Below, in pieces: positions 8,381 through 17,953 of a DNA stretch of 64,000 bases. Positions within the stretch are counted from its first letter, which is position 1, and every line of letters begins with the position of its first letter. A program made the position numbers and the translations under genes. This DNA is from Gammaproteobacteria bacterium (GTDB taxonomy: Bacteria; Pseudomonadota; Gammaproteobacteria; Ga0077554; Ga007554): assembly GCA_021731145.1 (NCBI GenBank), contig JAKFXX010000028.1:1-64000 (forward strand), in the 5' to 3' direction. The notes beneath the pieces were generated by a model that saw only the letters and a list, made by a program, of their open reading frames with translations, was not told the DNA's origin and did no database searches.

Positions 8381-9199
8381 TCATTTTGGTAAGAGGACGC
8401 CATCCATTGCAATGCGCATTTCCTTGACGAGCGATGCCACTGCTTTTTCAATTTTTTCCGGCTGCCCGGCAAACTCGCCGACCTTCTTCACCAACGCGCT
8501 ACCGACGACCACTGCATCGGCCACGGCGGCCACTTGCGCGGCGGATGCGGCATCCTTGATGCCGAACCCGACCCCGATGGGAAGATCAGTCAGTGCGCGG
8601 ATCTGTTGCAGCTTGGCGGCTAATGTCGACACATCAATACTCGCCACGCCAGTCACGCCCTTGAGTGAGACATAATAGACGAATCCGCTGGACATCGCAC
8701 AGATCCTGGCGATACGTTCGGCGGAACTGGTCGGGGCAAGGAGGAAAATAGTATCTATATTGCGGGGGCGCAGTTCTGTCACCAATGCCTGCGCCTCTTC
8801 GGGCGGCAGATCGACGGTCAACACACCGTCCACGCCCGCCTCATCCGCCGCACGGGCGAATTCGGCGTAGCCCATCACTTCAACAGGATTGAGATAACCC
8901 ATCAATACCACGGGGGTGTGGTCATTCCGCGTGCGAAACTCGCGCACCATGGCCAGCACATTACGCAGGCTGACATGATGCTTCAGGGCGCGTTCGCAGG
9001 CCTGCTGGATGGTCGGACCCTCCGCCATGGGGTCAGAAAACGGCACGCCCAGCTCGATGATATCCGCGCCTGCCGCCACCATTGCGTGCATCAAGGGTAC
9101 AGTAACGTCCGGTTGCGGATCGCCCGCAGTGACATAGGGGATGAGGGCTTTGCGCTTGTCGCGGCGCAACGCGTCGAAACAGCTCTTGATACGGCTCAT
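8381..9199 (-). CDS. trpA: Tryptophan synthase alpha subunit
   Basis: A 272-residue TIM-barrel protein that cleaves indole-3-glycerol phosphate to indole and glyceraldehyde-3-phosphate. The catalytic Glu lies in [19 protein letters not shown] and the catalytic Asp in [13 protein letters not shown]; the phosphate-binding GVGFGI segment is near residue 210. The start codon overlaps the trpB stop by 4 bases (ATGA), implying translational coupling and 1:1 subunit synthesis. Confidence 0.97.
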   Translation of the reverse strand: MSRIKSCFDALRRDKRKALIPYVTAGDPQPDVTVPLMHAMVAAGADIIELGVPFSDPMAEGPTIQQACERALKHHVSLRNVLAMVREFRTRNDHTPVVLMGYLNPVEVMGYAEFARAADEAGVDGVLTVDLPPEEAQALVTELRPRNIDTIFLLAPTSSAERIARICAMSSGFVYYVSLKGVTGVASIDVSTLAAKLQQIRALTDLPIGVGFGIKDAASAAQVAAVADAVVVGSALVKKVGEFAGQPEKIEKAVASLVKEMRIAMDGVLLPK

Positions 9200-10416
9200 A
9201 CTTTGATTCCTTGCAGCGCGGCCACGGTGTGAATGTCCTTGTCGCCACGCCCTGACAGGTTGACGATGATGATCTTGTCCTTATCCATGGTAGGCGCCAA
9301 CTTCGTCGCGTAGGCCAGGGCGTGGCTGGATTCCAGGGCAGGCATGATGCCTTCGGTGCGGGTCAGCGCATGAAATGCAGCGAGCGCCTCGTCGTCGGTG
9401 ATGGCGACGTAAGTAGCGCGCCCACTGTCCTTGAGCCAGGCATGTTCGGGACCGACGCCAGGGTAGTCAAGACCAGCGGAGATGGAATGGGTTTCGATGA
9501 TCTGGCCGTCGGCATCTTCAATGAGATAGGTGCGGTTGCCGTGCAGCACACCGGGACGACCCTTGCACAGGGTGGCGGCATGCCGTTCAGTTTCCAGTCC
9601 TTCGCCCGCCGCCTCGACGCCATACATGGCCACGCCGGCATCGTTCAGGAAGGGATGAAACAGACCAATGGCGTTGGAGCCGCCACCGACGCACGCCACC
9701 AGCGCATCCGGCAACCTGCCTGCCTGATCCAGAATCTGGGCACGCGCCTCACGGCCGATGATGGCCTGAAAATCGCGCACCATCATGGGATAGGGATGAG
9801 GCCCGGCCACAGTACCGATGATGTAGAAAGTATTGTCGATGTTGGTCACCCAGTCGCGCATCGCCTCATTGAGCGCGTCCTTGAGCGTCTTGGAGCCGGA
9901 TTCCACGGGCACCACTTCGGCGCCGAGCAGCTTCATGCGGTAGACATTGATGGCCTGGCGCTTGATGTCCTCGGAACCCATGTACACCACGCATTCCATG
10001 CCAAAACGCGCCGCCACGGTAGCCGAGGCGACACCATGCTGGCCCGCGCCGGTCTCGGCGATCACCCGCGTCTTGCCCATGTGCCGCGCGAGCAAGGCCT
10101 GCCCCACGGTGTTGTTGATCTTGTGCGCGCCGGTGTGATTGAGGTCTTCGCGCTTCAGGTAAATCTGGGCGCCACCCAACTGCTTGCTCCAGCGCTCGGC
10201 ATGGTAAAGCGGCGATGGACGGCCCACGAACTGGGCAAGGTCCCTGTCCAGTTCGGCCAGAAAGGCCGGATCGTTACGCAAATCCTCATAGGCCTGCCGC
10301 AGCTCTTCCACGGGCCCCATCAGGGTTTCGGGGATAAAGCGCCCGCCGTAAGGGCCGAAATGGCCGTTGGCATCGGGTAGACTATTGGTATTAATTTGTT
10401 TCGCTGACACTGACAC
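9196..10416 (-). CDS. trpB: Tryptophan synthase beta subunit
   Basis: A 406-residue PLP enzyme that condenses indole with serine. The PLP lysine lies in [10 protein letters not shown], the substrate loop is GAGQHG, and the phosphate-cup glycine run is GGGSNAIG. Length and motifs match TrpB1-type partners of TrpA. Its 5' end overlaps the 3' end of trpF by 26 bases, and its stop overlaps trpA by 4, so trpF-trpB-trpA form a tightly coupled set. Confidence 0.97.
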   Translation of the reverse strand: MSVSAKQINTNSLPDANGHFGPYGGRFIPETLMGPVEELRQAYEDLRNDPAFLAELDRDLAQFVGRPSPLYHAERWSKQLGGAQIYLKREDLNHTGAHKINNTVGQALLARHMGKTRVIAETGAGQHGVASATVAARFGMECVVYMGSEDIKRQAINVYRMKLLGAEVVPVESGSKTLKDALNEAMRDWVTNIDNTFYIIGTVAGPHPYPMMVRDFQAIIGREARAQILDQAGRLPDALVACVGGGSNAIGLFHPFLNDAGVAMYGVEAAGEGLETERHAATLCKGRPGVLHGNRTYLIEDADGQIIETHSISAGLDYPGVGPEHAWLKDSGRATYVAITDDEALAAFHALTRTEGIMPALESSHALAYATKLAPTMDKDKIIIVNLSGRGDKDIHTVAALQGIKV

Positions 10417-11056
10417 TCTTTACACCTCGCATGAATGCGGCGATCTTTCCCGCATCCTTGATACCTTTCGCCGATTCCACCCCACCGCTCACGTCCACCG
10501 CATAAGGCCGGACCTGAACAATCGCATCAGCCACGTTTTCCGGCGTGAGTCCACCGGCCAGAATAATCGGTTTATCCACATCAGGGGGCACACGCGCCCA
10601 GTCAAACGTCTCCCCCGTGCCACCTGCCACGCCTGCGCGGTAGCTGTCCAGCAACAAACCGCTGGCATCCGCATAACGATGGGTAATTTCCGCCACGTCC
10701 ACGCCCTCCTGCATGCGCACCGCCTTGATATAAGGCTTGCCGTAGCCGCTGCAATCGCCCGGAGTCTCATCGCCGTGGAACTGCAACAGGTCGATACGCA
10801 CACCGTCCAGCACAGCTCGGATCTCCTCCGGCGGCGCGTCCACAAACAGCCCAACCACGGTTACAAACGGCGGCAGCGCGCGGACAATCTCTTGGGCTTG
10901 TGCAAGCGTTACTGCACGCGGACTGGACGCGTAAAACACCAGGCCAATAGCGTCCGCACCCAGCCGGACGGCGGCGAGAGCGTCCTCGCAACGGGTAATC
11001 CCGCAGATTTTAACACGCACGCGGGCGGGACTTTGAGTAAAAAGTGGCTGATTCAT
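10391..11056 (-). CDS. trpF: Phosphoribosylanthranilate isomerase
   Basis: A 221-residue TIM barrel that isomerises N-(5'-phosphoribosyl)anthranilate. The catalytic Cys is in [13 protein letters not shown] and the catalytic Asp in [18 protein letters not shown] binds phosphate. The frame extends to 11110, but I chose the ATG at 11056 (MNQPLFTQ). It avoids a 41-base overlap with truA and places the conserved VKICG motif about 17 residues in. Confidence 0.93.
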   Translation of the reverse strand: MNQPLFTQSPARVRVKICGITRCEDALAAVRLGADAIGLVFYASSPRAVTLAQAQEIVRALPPFVTVVGLFVDAPPEEIRAVLDGVRIDLLQFHGDETPGDCSGYGKPYIKAVRMQEGVDVAEITHRYADASGLLLDSYRAGVAGGTGETFDWARVPPDVDKPIILAGGLTPENVADAIVQVRPYAVDVSGGVESAKGIKDAGKIAAFMRGVKSVSVSETN

Positions 11057-11069
11057 AAAGGCAGTTAGG

Positions 11070-11849
11070 TTACCAGACCATGGAGGTCTGCGAAAGTCGC
11101 GGAATACCAAACTGTTCGGGATAGCCCACTTCCATCAGGTATAGCCCATGCGGCGGGGCGGTGACACCACCCAAGGTGCGGTCACGCATTTCCAGCACCT
11201 CACTTGCCCATGCTGGTTCGCGCTCGCCCGCACCAATCGCCATCAGGACACCCGCGATATTGCGCACCATGTGGTGCAGAAAGGCATTGGCTTCAATATC
11301 AATGAAGATCAGCTCGCCCTGCCGCGTTACGTCGAGGCGATGCACCGTGCGTACCGGGCTTTTGGCCTGACAGGCGAGCGCGCGGTAAGATGAGAAATCG
11401 TGTTCGCCGATCAGATAGGCGCCCGCCTCGGCCATACGCTGCACGTCCAGAGGCCGGTAATCCCAGGACACCCGCCCGGAGAGAAACGTAGGACGCACCG
11501 GGCGAGTGAGAATCACATAACGATAACGCCGCCGCATGGCGCAGAAGCGCGCGTGGAAGTCATCCGCCACCTGCTGCGCCCAGGTGACGCTGATCTGTTT
11601 GGGCAGATTGGCATTGGCACCACACACCCAGGAACGCATGCTGCGTGTAGCCTCCGTGTCAAAATGCGCAACCTGCCCGATGCCATGCACGCCCGCATCA
11701 GTACGCCCGGCGCACGCTACGCGCACCGGGTGATCCGCGACCTTGGACAGCGCCACCTCGACACAGCCCTGCACAGTGCGCGCGTCGTCCTGAAGCTGCC
11801 AGCCCGAAAAGGCCGAACCGTCGTATTCAATGCCTAGCGCGATTCGCAT
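11070..11849 (-). CDS. truA: tRNA pseudouridine(38-40) synthase
   Basis: A 259-residue TruA. The catalytic Asp sits in [11 protein letters not shown], with RRYRYVI and FLHHMVRNI motifs typical of the family. It modifies U38-U40 in the anticodon stem. It heads the trpF-trpB-trpA-accD run. In many relatives truA follows asd/fimV; here it follows an RND pump gene by 16 bases, so the upstream neighbourhood has been rearranged. Confidence 0.95.
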   Translation of the reverse strand: MRIALGIEYDGSAFSGWQLQDDARTVQGCVEVALSKVADHPVRVACAGRTDAGVHGIGQVAHFDTEATRSMRSWVCGANANLPKQISVTWAQQVADDFHARFCAMRRRYRYVILTRPVRPTFLSGRVSWDYRPLDVQRMAEAGAYLIGEHDFSSYRALACQAKSPVRTVHRLDVTRQGELIFIDIEANAFLHHMVRNIAGVLMAIGAGEREPAWASEVLEMRDRTLGGVTAPPHGLYLMEVGYPEQFGIPRLSQTSMVW

Positions 11850-11865
11850 ACGCGGAGCTTATTGA

Positions 11866-14800
11866 TCATGTCGTCTGCCGCTTCACCTGCCAGCGTACTA
11901 TGGCATTTTCCACCAGCGAATACACCGATGGCACTACTACCAGCGTCAACAGCGTGGAGCTGATCATGCCGCCGATCACCGCGACAGCGAGCGGGCCGTT
12001 GGTGTCCGAGCCGGCGCCGAGCCCCAGTGCGGCGGGCAGCAGCGCCAGAATGATGGTTGCCGAGGTCATCAGCACCGGGCGCATGCGGATGGGGCAGGCT
12101 TCCCTGAGTGCGGCATCCACATCCTTCCCTTCCCCGCGCACTTGATTGGTCATATCCACCAGCAATATCGAATTCTTCGCCACAAGGCCGATCAAAAGAA
12201 TCAGGCCGATCATCGAGTATATATTCAACGTATGCCCCATCAGCCATAGCGCGGCAACACCGCCGATGATCGCCAGCGGTTGGGCCAGCATGATGGTGAG
12301 CGGCTGGATGAACGAGTTGAACTGGCTGGCGAGCACCATGTACACCAGCACCAGGGCCAGGATGAAAGCAAAGGCCGCGTAACCCATGGTCTTGCCGAAC
12401 TGTTCGGCCTGGCCGGTGAATTTGATGGTGTAGCCGGCGGGCAGGATTTGCGCCGCAGTATCCTTGACCTTGTTCACGGCCTCGCCCAGGGGGATGCTGG
12501 GTGAACCGGCAAAATTCGCGGCGTACTGCATGTCATAGCGGCTGATGATCGCCGGCCCCAGTGCCTGATTGAATTTGGCAACCGTGTCCAGGCGCACCAT
12601 TTTGCCATCCTGGTTGCGCAGATAGATCTTGCTGAAATCCGCGAGTTGCCTGAAACCACTTTCGACACCCTTGAGACGGATATCGTAACGCTCGCCATCG
12701 CCGGGCACATCGTTGTAGCGGGCAACATCCATGCCGCCTGCCATCACATTCACCGCCTGCGCAACGTCCCTGGAGTTCAACCCAAGGTCGGCGGCGCGGG
12801 CGCGGTCCAGTTTCATCTCGATCTGCGGCAAATCAAGTTGTAAATCCACATCCAACCGCCCCAGTTCCTGCATGGCAGAGAGTTTGTCCTGCATGGCGGT
12901 GGTCAACCTGCCGACCTCCTGCAGATTGGGACCCGTCACGACAAACTGCAAGGGTTCACCGCGCATCCCGCCGATGGGCGGCACACCTGCGGCAAAGGCA
13001 CGCACGCCGGGGATTTGCATCAATTCCTTGCGCACTGCGTCGATCACCTCGGACTGCTTGAGCGTGCGTTCGCCGCGCGGCAGCATCCGCACAAAGGCGA
13101 TGCCCTGGTTGGCCTGCCCTGCCTGGCCCAGGCCAATGGCGGTGAAATAGGTGACGATTTCCTTGTGGCTGCCCAATACCTTTTCAATTTTTTCGAGCCG
13201 GCTGTTGGTGTAGTCCATATTCGCGCCCAGCGGTGTTTTGATGAACACCATGAAGCGCCCTTCATCTTCTTCAGGCACAAATCCTTTACCAACGTTGGCA
13301 AAAAACCAGGCACTGGAGGCCACGATAATCAGCGTTGCAAATACCACGCTCCAGCGGAATCTCAGCGCGATATCCAGCAACCGCCGGTAGATTTTGTCCA
13401 GACCCGCAAACGCCGCTTCCAGCGTGCGGTAAACGATGCCGTGCTGTTGCGCCACTTTGAGATAGCGCGAACACAGCATCGGGGTGAGTGTCAGTGAAAC
13501 AAACAGTGACACCACTACACCGATGGTCACCACCACCGCAAAAGATTCGAAAAAGCGCCCGATAATGCCACCCATGAAGATTACTGGCGCGAAAATCGAC
13601 ACCAGGGTGAGCGAGGAAGCCAAAACCGCGAACTGCACCTGGCGCGAGCCGTCGATGGCGGCGCCGACCGGATCGGTATTGCCCTGCTCACGGTGGCGAA
13701 AAATGTTTTCCAGCACCACGATGGCGTCGTCCACGACCACGCCAACCAGCAACAGCATCGCCAGCAGCGTCATCGAATTAAAGGTAAAACCGGAAAAATA
13801 AATCGCTGCCACCGCACCCATCAGCGACACGGGTATCGCGACTGTAATGATCAGCGTGGAGCGCACGCTCTTCAAAAACAGCCAGACGATGAGCGCCGCC
13901 AGCAAGGTGCCCAGCAGCAGATGTTCCTTGAGTGTCTTGACCATCTCCAGAATAAACCGGGAATCATCGGAGGACACCGTGATGGTCATACCTGCCGGCA
14001 GTTGCGGGATAATCTCTGTCTCAAGGCGTTTTTTCACCTCGTCGATAATTGCGACCGTATTGGTGTTGGCGATCTTGACGATGCCCAGCCCTACCGACGG
14101 CTTGCCGTTGAAATGCGCCAGTTGCCGGTAGTCTTCCATGCCGTCTTCGATCAGCGCCACATCCTGCAATCGGATCGGCGCCTTGTCACGGTAAGCGACT
14201 ATCATGCGCTGCAGATCTTTTATCGAGTGGAATTCGAGATCAAGCTTGATCAAACTTTCCGTTGCGCTCCCCACCAGAAAACCGCCGGGAACCTGCACAT
14301 GCTCCTCGTTGAACGCGTCAACGATGTCTTTGGTGGTCACGCCCAATGCCGCCATGCGATCCGGCTTGATGTTTACACGGATATTACGGTCGCGTTTGCC
14401 GCCCAGGCGCACCTCGCCCACACCGTCGATGGTCTCCAGTCTTTTCTTGATGACATTGCGGGCATACTGATTGAGTTGTTGCAGGGTGCGGTCGCCTTGC
14501 AACGCCAGCCACATGACAGGCTGCGCGTTGGTTTCCACCTTGGATACGATGGGTGCCTCAACATCGGTGGGCAGTTGACGTAAAACCTGATTGACCTTGG
14601 TCTGCACCTCGTCAAAGGCGACATTGATTTCCTTTTCCAGATCGAAGGTAATGGTGACCACCGACACGCCAGGCGAAGACGCGGACTGGATGTGATCGAT
14701 GCCGGGCACGGTATTGACCTGCGACTCGATGACATTGGTCACGCTGGAGTCGATGATCTCGGGGTTGGCGCCGCGCAGCACGGTGGTCACCGTCAGCACG

Positions 14801-14928
14801 GGAAACTCCACATGGGGGAAACGGTCGACACCCAGCCGCTCGTAACTGATCACACCAAGCAGCACCAGCACGGCAGACAGCATGTACGCCAGCACATGGC
14901 GCTTAATGGACAGCGCAGGCAGGCTCAT
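11866..14928 (-). CDS. RND efflux transporter, inner-membrane permease
   Basis: A 1020-residue HAE1/AcrB-like permease. It has twelve transmembrane segments in two halves, each with a large periplasmic loop. The proton-relay aspartates are in GVVVDDAIVVLENI (about residue 400) and the TM10 lysine is in VAKNSILLVDMTNQ (about residue 918). The start overlaps the stop of the adaptor gene by 4 bases. No outer-membrane channel gene is adjacent, so an unlinked TolC-type protein is presumably used. Substrates cannot be predicted. Confidence 0.93.
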   Translation of the reverse strand: MSLPALSIKRHVLAYMLSAVLVLLGVISYERLGVDRFPHVEFPVLTVTTVLRGANPEIIDSSVTNVIESQVNTVPGIDHIQSASSPGVSVVTITFDLEKEINVAFDEVQTKVNQVLRQLPTDVEAPIVSKVETNAQPVMWLALQGDRTLQQLNQYARNVIKKRLETIDGVGEVRLGGKRDRNIRVNIKPDRMAALGVTTKDIVDAFNEEHVQVPGGFLVGSATESLIKLDLEFHSIKDLQRMIVAYRDKAPIRLQDVALIEDGMEDYRQLAHFNGKPSVGLGIVKIANTNTVAIIDEVKKRLETEIIPQLPAGMTITVSSDDSRFILEMVKTLKEHLLLGTLLAALIVWLFLKSVRSTLIITVAIPVSLMGAVAAIYFSGFTFNSMTLLAMLLLVGVVVDDAIVVLENIFRHREQGNTDPVGAAIDGSRQVQFAVLASSLTLVSIFAPVIFMGGIIGRFFESFAVVVTIGVVVSLFVSLTLTPMLCSRYLKVAQQHGIVYRTLEAAFAGLDKIYRRLLDIALRFRWSVVFATLIIVASSAWFFANVGKGFVPEEDEGRFMVFIKTPLGANMDYTNSRLEKIEKVLGSHKEIVTYFTAIGLGQAGQANQGIAFVRMLPRGERTLKQSEVIDAVRKELMQIPGVRAFAAGVPPIGGMRGEPLQFVVTGPNLQEVGRLTTAMQDKLSAMQELGRLDVDLQLDLPQIEMKLDRARAADLGLNSRDVAQAVNVMAGGMDVARYNDVPGDGERYDIRLKGVESGFRQLADFSKIYLRNQDGKMVRLDTVAKFNQALGPAIISRYDMQYAANFAGSPSIPLGEAVNKVKDTAAQILPAGYTIKFTGQAEQFGKTMGYAAFAFILALVLVYMVLASQFNSFIQPLTIMLAQPLAIIGGVAALWLMGHTLNIYSMIGLILLIGLVAKNSILLVDMTNQVRGEGKDVDAALREACPIRMRPVLMTSATIILALLPAALGLGAGSDTNGPLAVAVIGGMISSTLLTLVVVPSVYSLVENAIVRWQVKRQTT

Positions 14929-16013
14929 TTCTTTTCGTCTTTTTTGATGTTGACTTTGGCCTTGTCGGTGAGAAACGCCGCCCCATCCAGCGCCACCACG
15001 GCACCCACCGCGAGGCCTTCAATGATTTCGACATTGCCATTCGAGCGGTAACCCGTCTTCACCACCTGCTGCACGGCCTTGCCATCCTTGATCGTGTATA
15101 CCACCTCACCGGCGGGGCGCATTACCACGCTTTGCTCCGGCACGGTGATGGCCTGGCCATGCTCTTCCACCACCAGTACACCGTTGACGCTACCGCCCGG
15201 CTTCCAGCCACCCGGATTGGCAAGCTCCACAATCGCCTCCACGGAATGGCTCTTGGCGTCCACCGCCGGGCGGATTTCCTTGATGCGGCTGTCAACGGGT
15301 TTGCCCGGCGCTGTCGCCGTGGTAAGGCGCACTACACCGCCCGGACGCAGCGACGGCGCCATATCCTCGGGAAAGGGTAGATGCACTCGCAAAGTCTGCT
15401 GGGAGGTGATCTGGAACAGTGGCTTGCCGATAGCCACAAAGTCCCCCACGGAAACCATGCGCTGCTCCACCTGCCCCGCCACCGGGGCAAGAATCCGCGC
15501 CTTGGCAAGATTGTTTTCGGCACCCTTCAACTGCGCCCGCGCGCCCGCCAGTTGCTCGCGCAGCACGGCAAGCTGTGCTTTGGCGTCATCCAGTTGCGTA
15601 ACGGAAATAAATTTGTCCTGCACCAGCTTTTCGTAACGCTGCACCAGGCGCTCCTGATTGCCGAGCGATGCCTGGATGCGCTGCATGTCGGCCTGCACCG
15701 CCTCACGTGCAATACGCCCATCCTTCGCATCCAGCTCAGCCAGCAACTGACCCTTGCTCACCGTCTGACCGACATCCGCCCCAAGCTGCACCACGCGCCC
15801 CGCCATCTCGGCGGCCACCAGGGGCAGCGTCTCACTCTCGACCCAACCTATCGACTCCTGGACATGCTGCACTGTCTGGCTTTTTGCCTCGGTCACGGTA
15901 ATGAGGGTTCCCATCGGCCGCTTGCCCGATTTTTCTTCTTCAGCCTTTTTGCCGCACCCGGCAAGAACAACAACCAAACATAACCCTGCGACCAGTATGC
16001 CGCTTTTTTTCAT
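14925..16013 (-). CDS. RND efflux periplasmic adaptor (membrane fusion lipoprotein)
   Basis: A 362-residue adaptor of the AcrA/MexA class. The signal peptide ends in a lipobox V-L-A-G-C20, so it should be lipid-anchored at the inner membrane. A lipoyl-like domain (about 60-100 and 195-225) flanks an alpha-helical hairpin with coiled-coil character (about 100-195), followed by beta-barrel and membrane-proximal domains. It links the RND permease encoded next to an outer-membrane channel. The two genes overlap by 4 bases and form a unit with a fold-back repeat just upstream. Confidence 0.93.
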   Translation of the reverse strand: MKKSGILVAGLCLVVVLAGCGKKAEEEKSGKRPMGTLITVTEAKSQTVQHVQESIGWVESETLPLVAAEMAGRVVQLGADVGQTVSKGQLLAELDAKDGRIAREAVQADMQRIQASLGNQERLVQRYEKLVQDKFISVTQLDDAKAQLAVLREQLAGARAQLKGAENNLAKARILAPVAGQVEQRMVSVGDFVAIGKPLFQITSQQTLRVHLPFPEDMAPSLRPGGVVRLTTATAPGKPVDSRIKEIRPAVDAKSHSVEAIVELANPGGWKPGGSVNGVLVVEEHGQAITVPEQSVVMRPAGEVVYTIKDGKAVQQVVKTGYRSNGNVEIIEGLAVGAVVALDGAAFLTDKAKVNIKKDEKK

Positions 16014-16052
16014 TTTCTAATCCTTCACAAGGCCGAGTAGTTGAAGTTAGGA

Positions 16053-16205
16053 GTCGAGCAAGAATAAATTGAACAATTGGCCGCTGGCAGACGAGATGCC
16101 AGGCTAGGCGTCGAACGCGCTGCGTAGTGAACTACGCAAGCGTTTGACAACAACGCATGGCGCTCGTATGCAAGATGGACAATGTTCAAGTTATTCTTGC
16201 TCGAC
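16053..16205. repeat. Palindromic element between bcp and the RND adaptor gene
   Basis: A 153 bp fold-back element whose terminal arms 16053-16075 and 16183-16205 are complementary at 22 of 23 positions (both begin or end with GTCGAGCAAGAATAA or its complement). A central 7-bp hairpin TGCGTAG-TGAA-CTACGCA lies at 16121-16138. The arms differ in sequence from the 2698/53359 repeat, but the plan (long outer stem, central TGAA-type hairpin) is similar. It fills most of the 233-base gap between bcp and the adaptor gene. Confidence 0.85.
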
Positions 16206-16246
16206 GACTTAGTCCGCGCGGAAACAAAAAGGTTCTGGCAATCCGC

Positions 16247-16714
16247 CTACAACGCAGAAAGCGCTTGCAATATCTCTTCAATGTGGCCGTCGACCTTCAC
16301 CTTGCGCCACTCCCGGCGCAGGATGCCGTTTTTGTCGATCAGAAAGGTGCTGCGCTCCACACCCATGACCTCTTTGCCATACATATTCTTCAGCTTGATG
16401 ACATCAAACAGCTTGCAGAGCAACTCATCCTTGTCGGTAAGCAGATCGAACTGAAAATTCTGCTCGGTTTTGAATTTTTCATGGGAATCCAGACTGTCGC
16501 GGGAGACACCAAGGATTACGGTATCGAACGCACCAAATTCATTATAATGATCGCGGAAATCCTGCCCCTCGCGGGTGCATCCCGACGTGTTGTCCTTGGG
16601 GTAAAAATACAGCACAACATTTTTGCCCTTTAGCCCGGAAAGACTGATGATTTTATCGCCGGTGGCAGGCAGCTCGAAATCCGGCACAGGTTGACCAACC
16701 GCGATATCGCTCAT
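16247..16714 (-). CDS. bcp: Thiol peroxidase / peroxiredoxin Bcp (PrxQ)
   Basis: A 155-residue atypical or 1-Cys-like peroxiredoxin. The peroxidatic Cys is C46 in YPKDNTSGCTREGQDFRD; no Cys follows five residues later, so resolution needs a distant Cys (candidates are in ELLCKLF) or an external thiol. The family reduces hydrogen and organic peroxides using thioredoxin. It stands alone on the minus strand, about 85 bases downstream of jetD and upstream of the RND operon. Confidence 0.93.
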   Translation of the reverse strand: MSDIAVGQPVPDFELPATGDKIISLSGLKGKNVVLYFYPKDNTSGCTREGQDFRDHYNEFGAFDTVILGVSRDSLDSHEKFKTEQNFQFDLLTDKDELLCKLFDVIKLKNMYGKEVMGVERSTFLIDKNGILRREWRKVKVDGHIEEILQALSAL

Positions 16715-16799
16715 GATGCATTCTCCTTGAGGTTAAATCCGCTCATTATACGTGTGTGCGGCGCATAAAAAACATGCCTGAATCCGCCAAAAAAACCCT

Positions 16800-17936
16800 C
16801 TATTCAATAATGATTTCCTGGTCGACAAACAGCTTCCGTTCGCGAATCGCCGGTAACAGCACATTGTCGGCAAGCGAGCACCCTGTAACACCAGGGTCGA
16901 CCTGATCTTCTTTATCGCCGCCCTCCGGGGAGTGGCCTCGCCCTTCGAACAAGTGGCATAGCATGCCATTGTACCCCGGCGGCCAGGACTGCACTTCAGG
17001 AAACCGCAGCCGAAGAACCTTCAAAATAGCCATGCCGGAATAATCCAGATCCCCCCAGAAATAGGCTGGCCACGGAGAAGCATCGTTCGATAACCACCAT
17101 AGCTCCCAACTTTTCCTCCAGTGCCCATACCCTTCGCCCTGATAATGCAGACTTACCCCTGCCCGGTCACGGATGCGCTGCGCGCTGCCGCGAAACCCGG
17201 AACAATAGACCAGCGCCATGTTGGCCGCAGCGGCGGGCACACCGTCGATGGCACTGGTATAGCTATCCTGATTTTCTATAAAGAGAACGCCGGCAACGGT
17301 TTCCGGCAAATAGACATTCACCAGTATTTTTCTGGGTTTGATGGCCAGATGGGGATAGAGAGCGGCGAGCAGGTCTTCACGATTATCCAGTACCTTGGAA
17401 TGCCCCCAGAAGGATAGCGCGCTGATCTGGCGCAGATTGAGTTCGTTGCGGCCAATACCGACAATGGATATAAAACCCTTGACGACGTCCTCGGGTGACT
17501 TCCCCGGAACGACGATGGGGTGGGCCTTGAGGCGAGCGCTGTCTCCCGGGAAATGGTGTTGCGCGCGTTCAACGGCCTCCCGCCATTGGCGGAGCAGCGG
17601 CGCTTCCCTGGGGCGCGCCAGCCAGCTACGCAATGTGTCTTCCATTGCCAGATTCAGCACCAGGCGGGCACGGGCATATTCAGGTTCGTAGGGGCCGCGC
17701 CTGCGGTCAAGCTTGATGGTGAGCACGTGAAAATCGTGCTCAAGCGCGCGCAACAATCCCCATGTGCGGTCGGCATCCTGGCCGAACTGAAACAGGCGGG
17801 GAAAATGGGTTTTGTTTAGTGTCACCGCCGGCGGATGCTTCCACTCCCCGGCGGGCTTGCGGTCCAGCTTATCGAGGAACGCATGCAGCAGTTCGAGAAT
17901 TTCCCTTTCGTCTTCCAACCAGCGCGGTGCGTCCAT
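16800..17936 (-). CDS. jetD: Wadjet system protein JetD (DUF2220, plasmid-cleaving nuclease subunit)
   Basis: A 378-residue protein, the last gene of the jetABCD set. The C-terminal half resembles DUF2220/Toprim-like JetD, with the acidic motif W-G-D-L-D-Y-S-G-M near residue 295. The N-terminal half (about 1-180) matches the DNA-binding JetD N-domain, with EPEYARARL and a nearby LxxxW pattern. In characterised Wadjet complexes JetD cuts DNA after JetABC extrude a loop of closed-circular plasmid. It starts 17 bases after the jetC stop. Identity rests on motif and operon context together. Confidence 0.9.
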   Translation of the reverse strand: MDAPRWLEDEREILELLHAFLDKLDRKPAGEWKHPPAVTLNKTHFPRLFQFGQDADRTWGLLRALEHDFHVLTIKLDRRRGPYEPEYARARLVLNLAMEDTLRSWLARPREAPLLRQWREAVERAQHHFPGDSARLKAHPIVVPGKSPEDVVKGFISIVGIGRNELNLRQISALSFWGHSKVLDNREDLLAALYPHLAIKPRKILVNVYLPETVAGVLFIENQDSYTSAIDGVPAAAANMALVYCSGFRGSAQRIRDRAGVSLHYQGEGYGHWRKSWELWWLSNDASPWPAYFWGDLDYSGMAILKVLRLRFPEVQSWPPGYNGMLCHLFEGRGHSPEGGDKEDQVDPGVTGCSLADNVLLPAIRERKLFVDQEIIIE

Positions 17937-17953
17937 GAGTTCCCTCGAACAAC

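Noticed and set aside
9322-10380. 352-codon plus-strand ORF opposite trpB
   Set aside because: Antisense shadow of trpB; no domain motif and no ribosome-binding site.
13693-14583. 296-codon plus-strand ORF opposite the RND permease
   Set aside because: Antisense shadow; composition (His, Gln, Arg) is that of a mirrored frame.
17121-17819. Plus-strand ORFs opposite jetD
   Set aside because: Antisense shadows; the minus-strand gene has clear JetD motifs.
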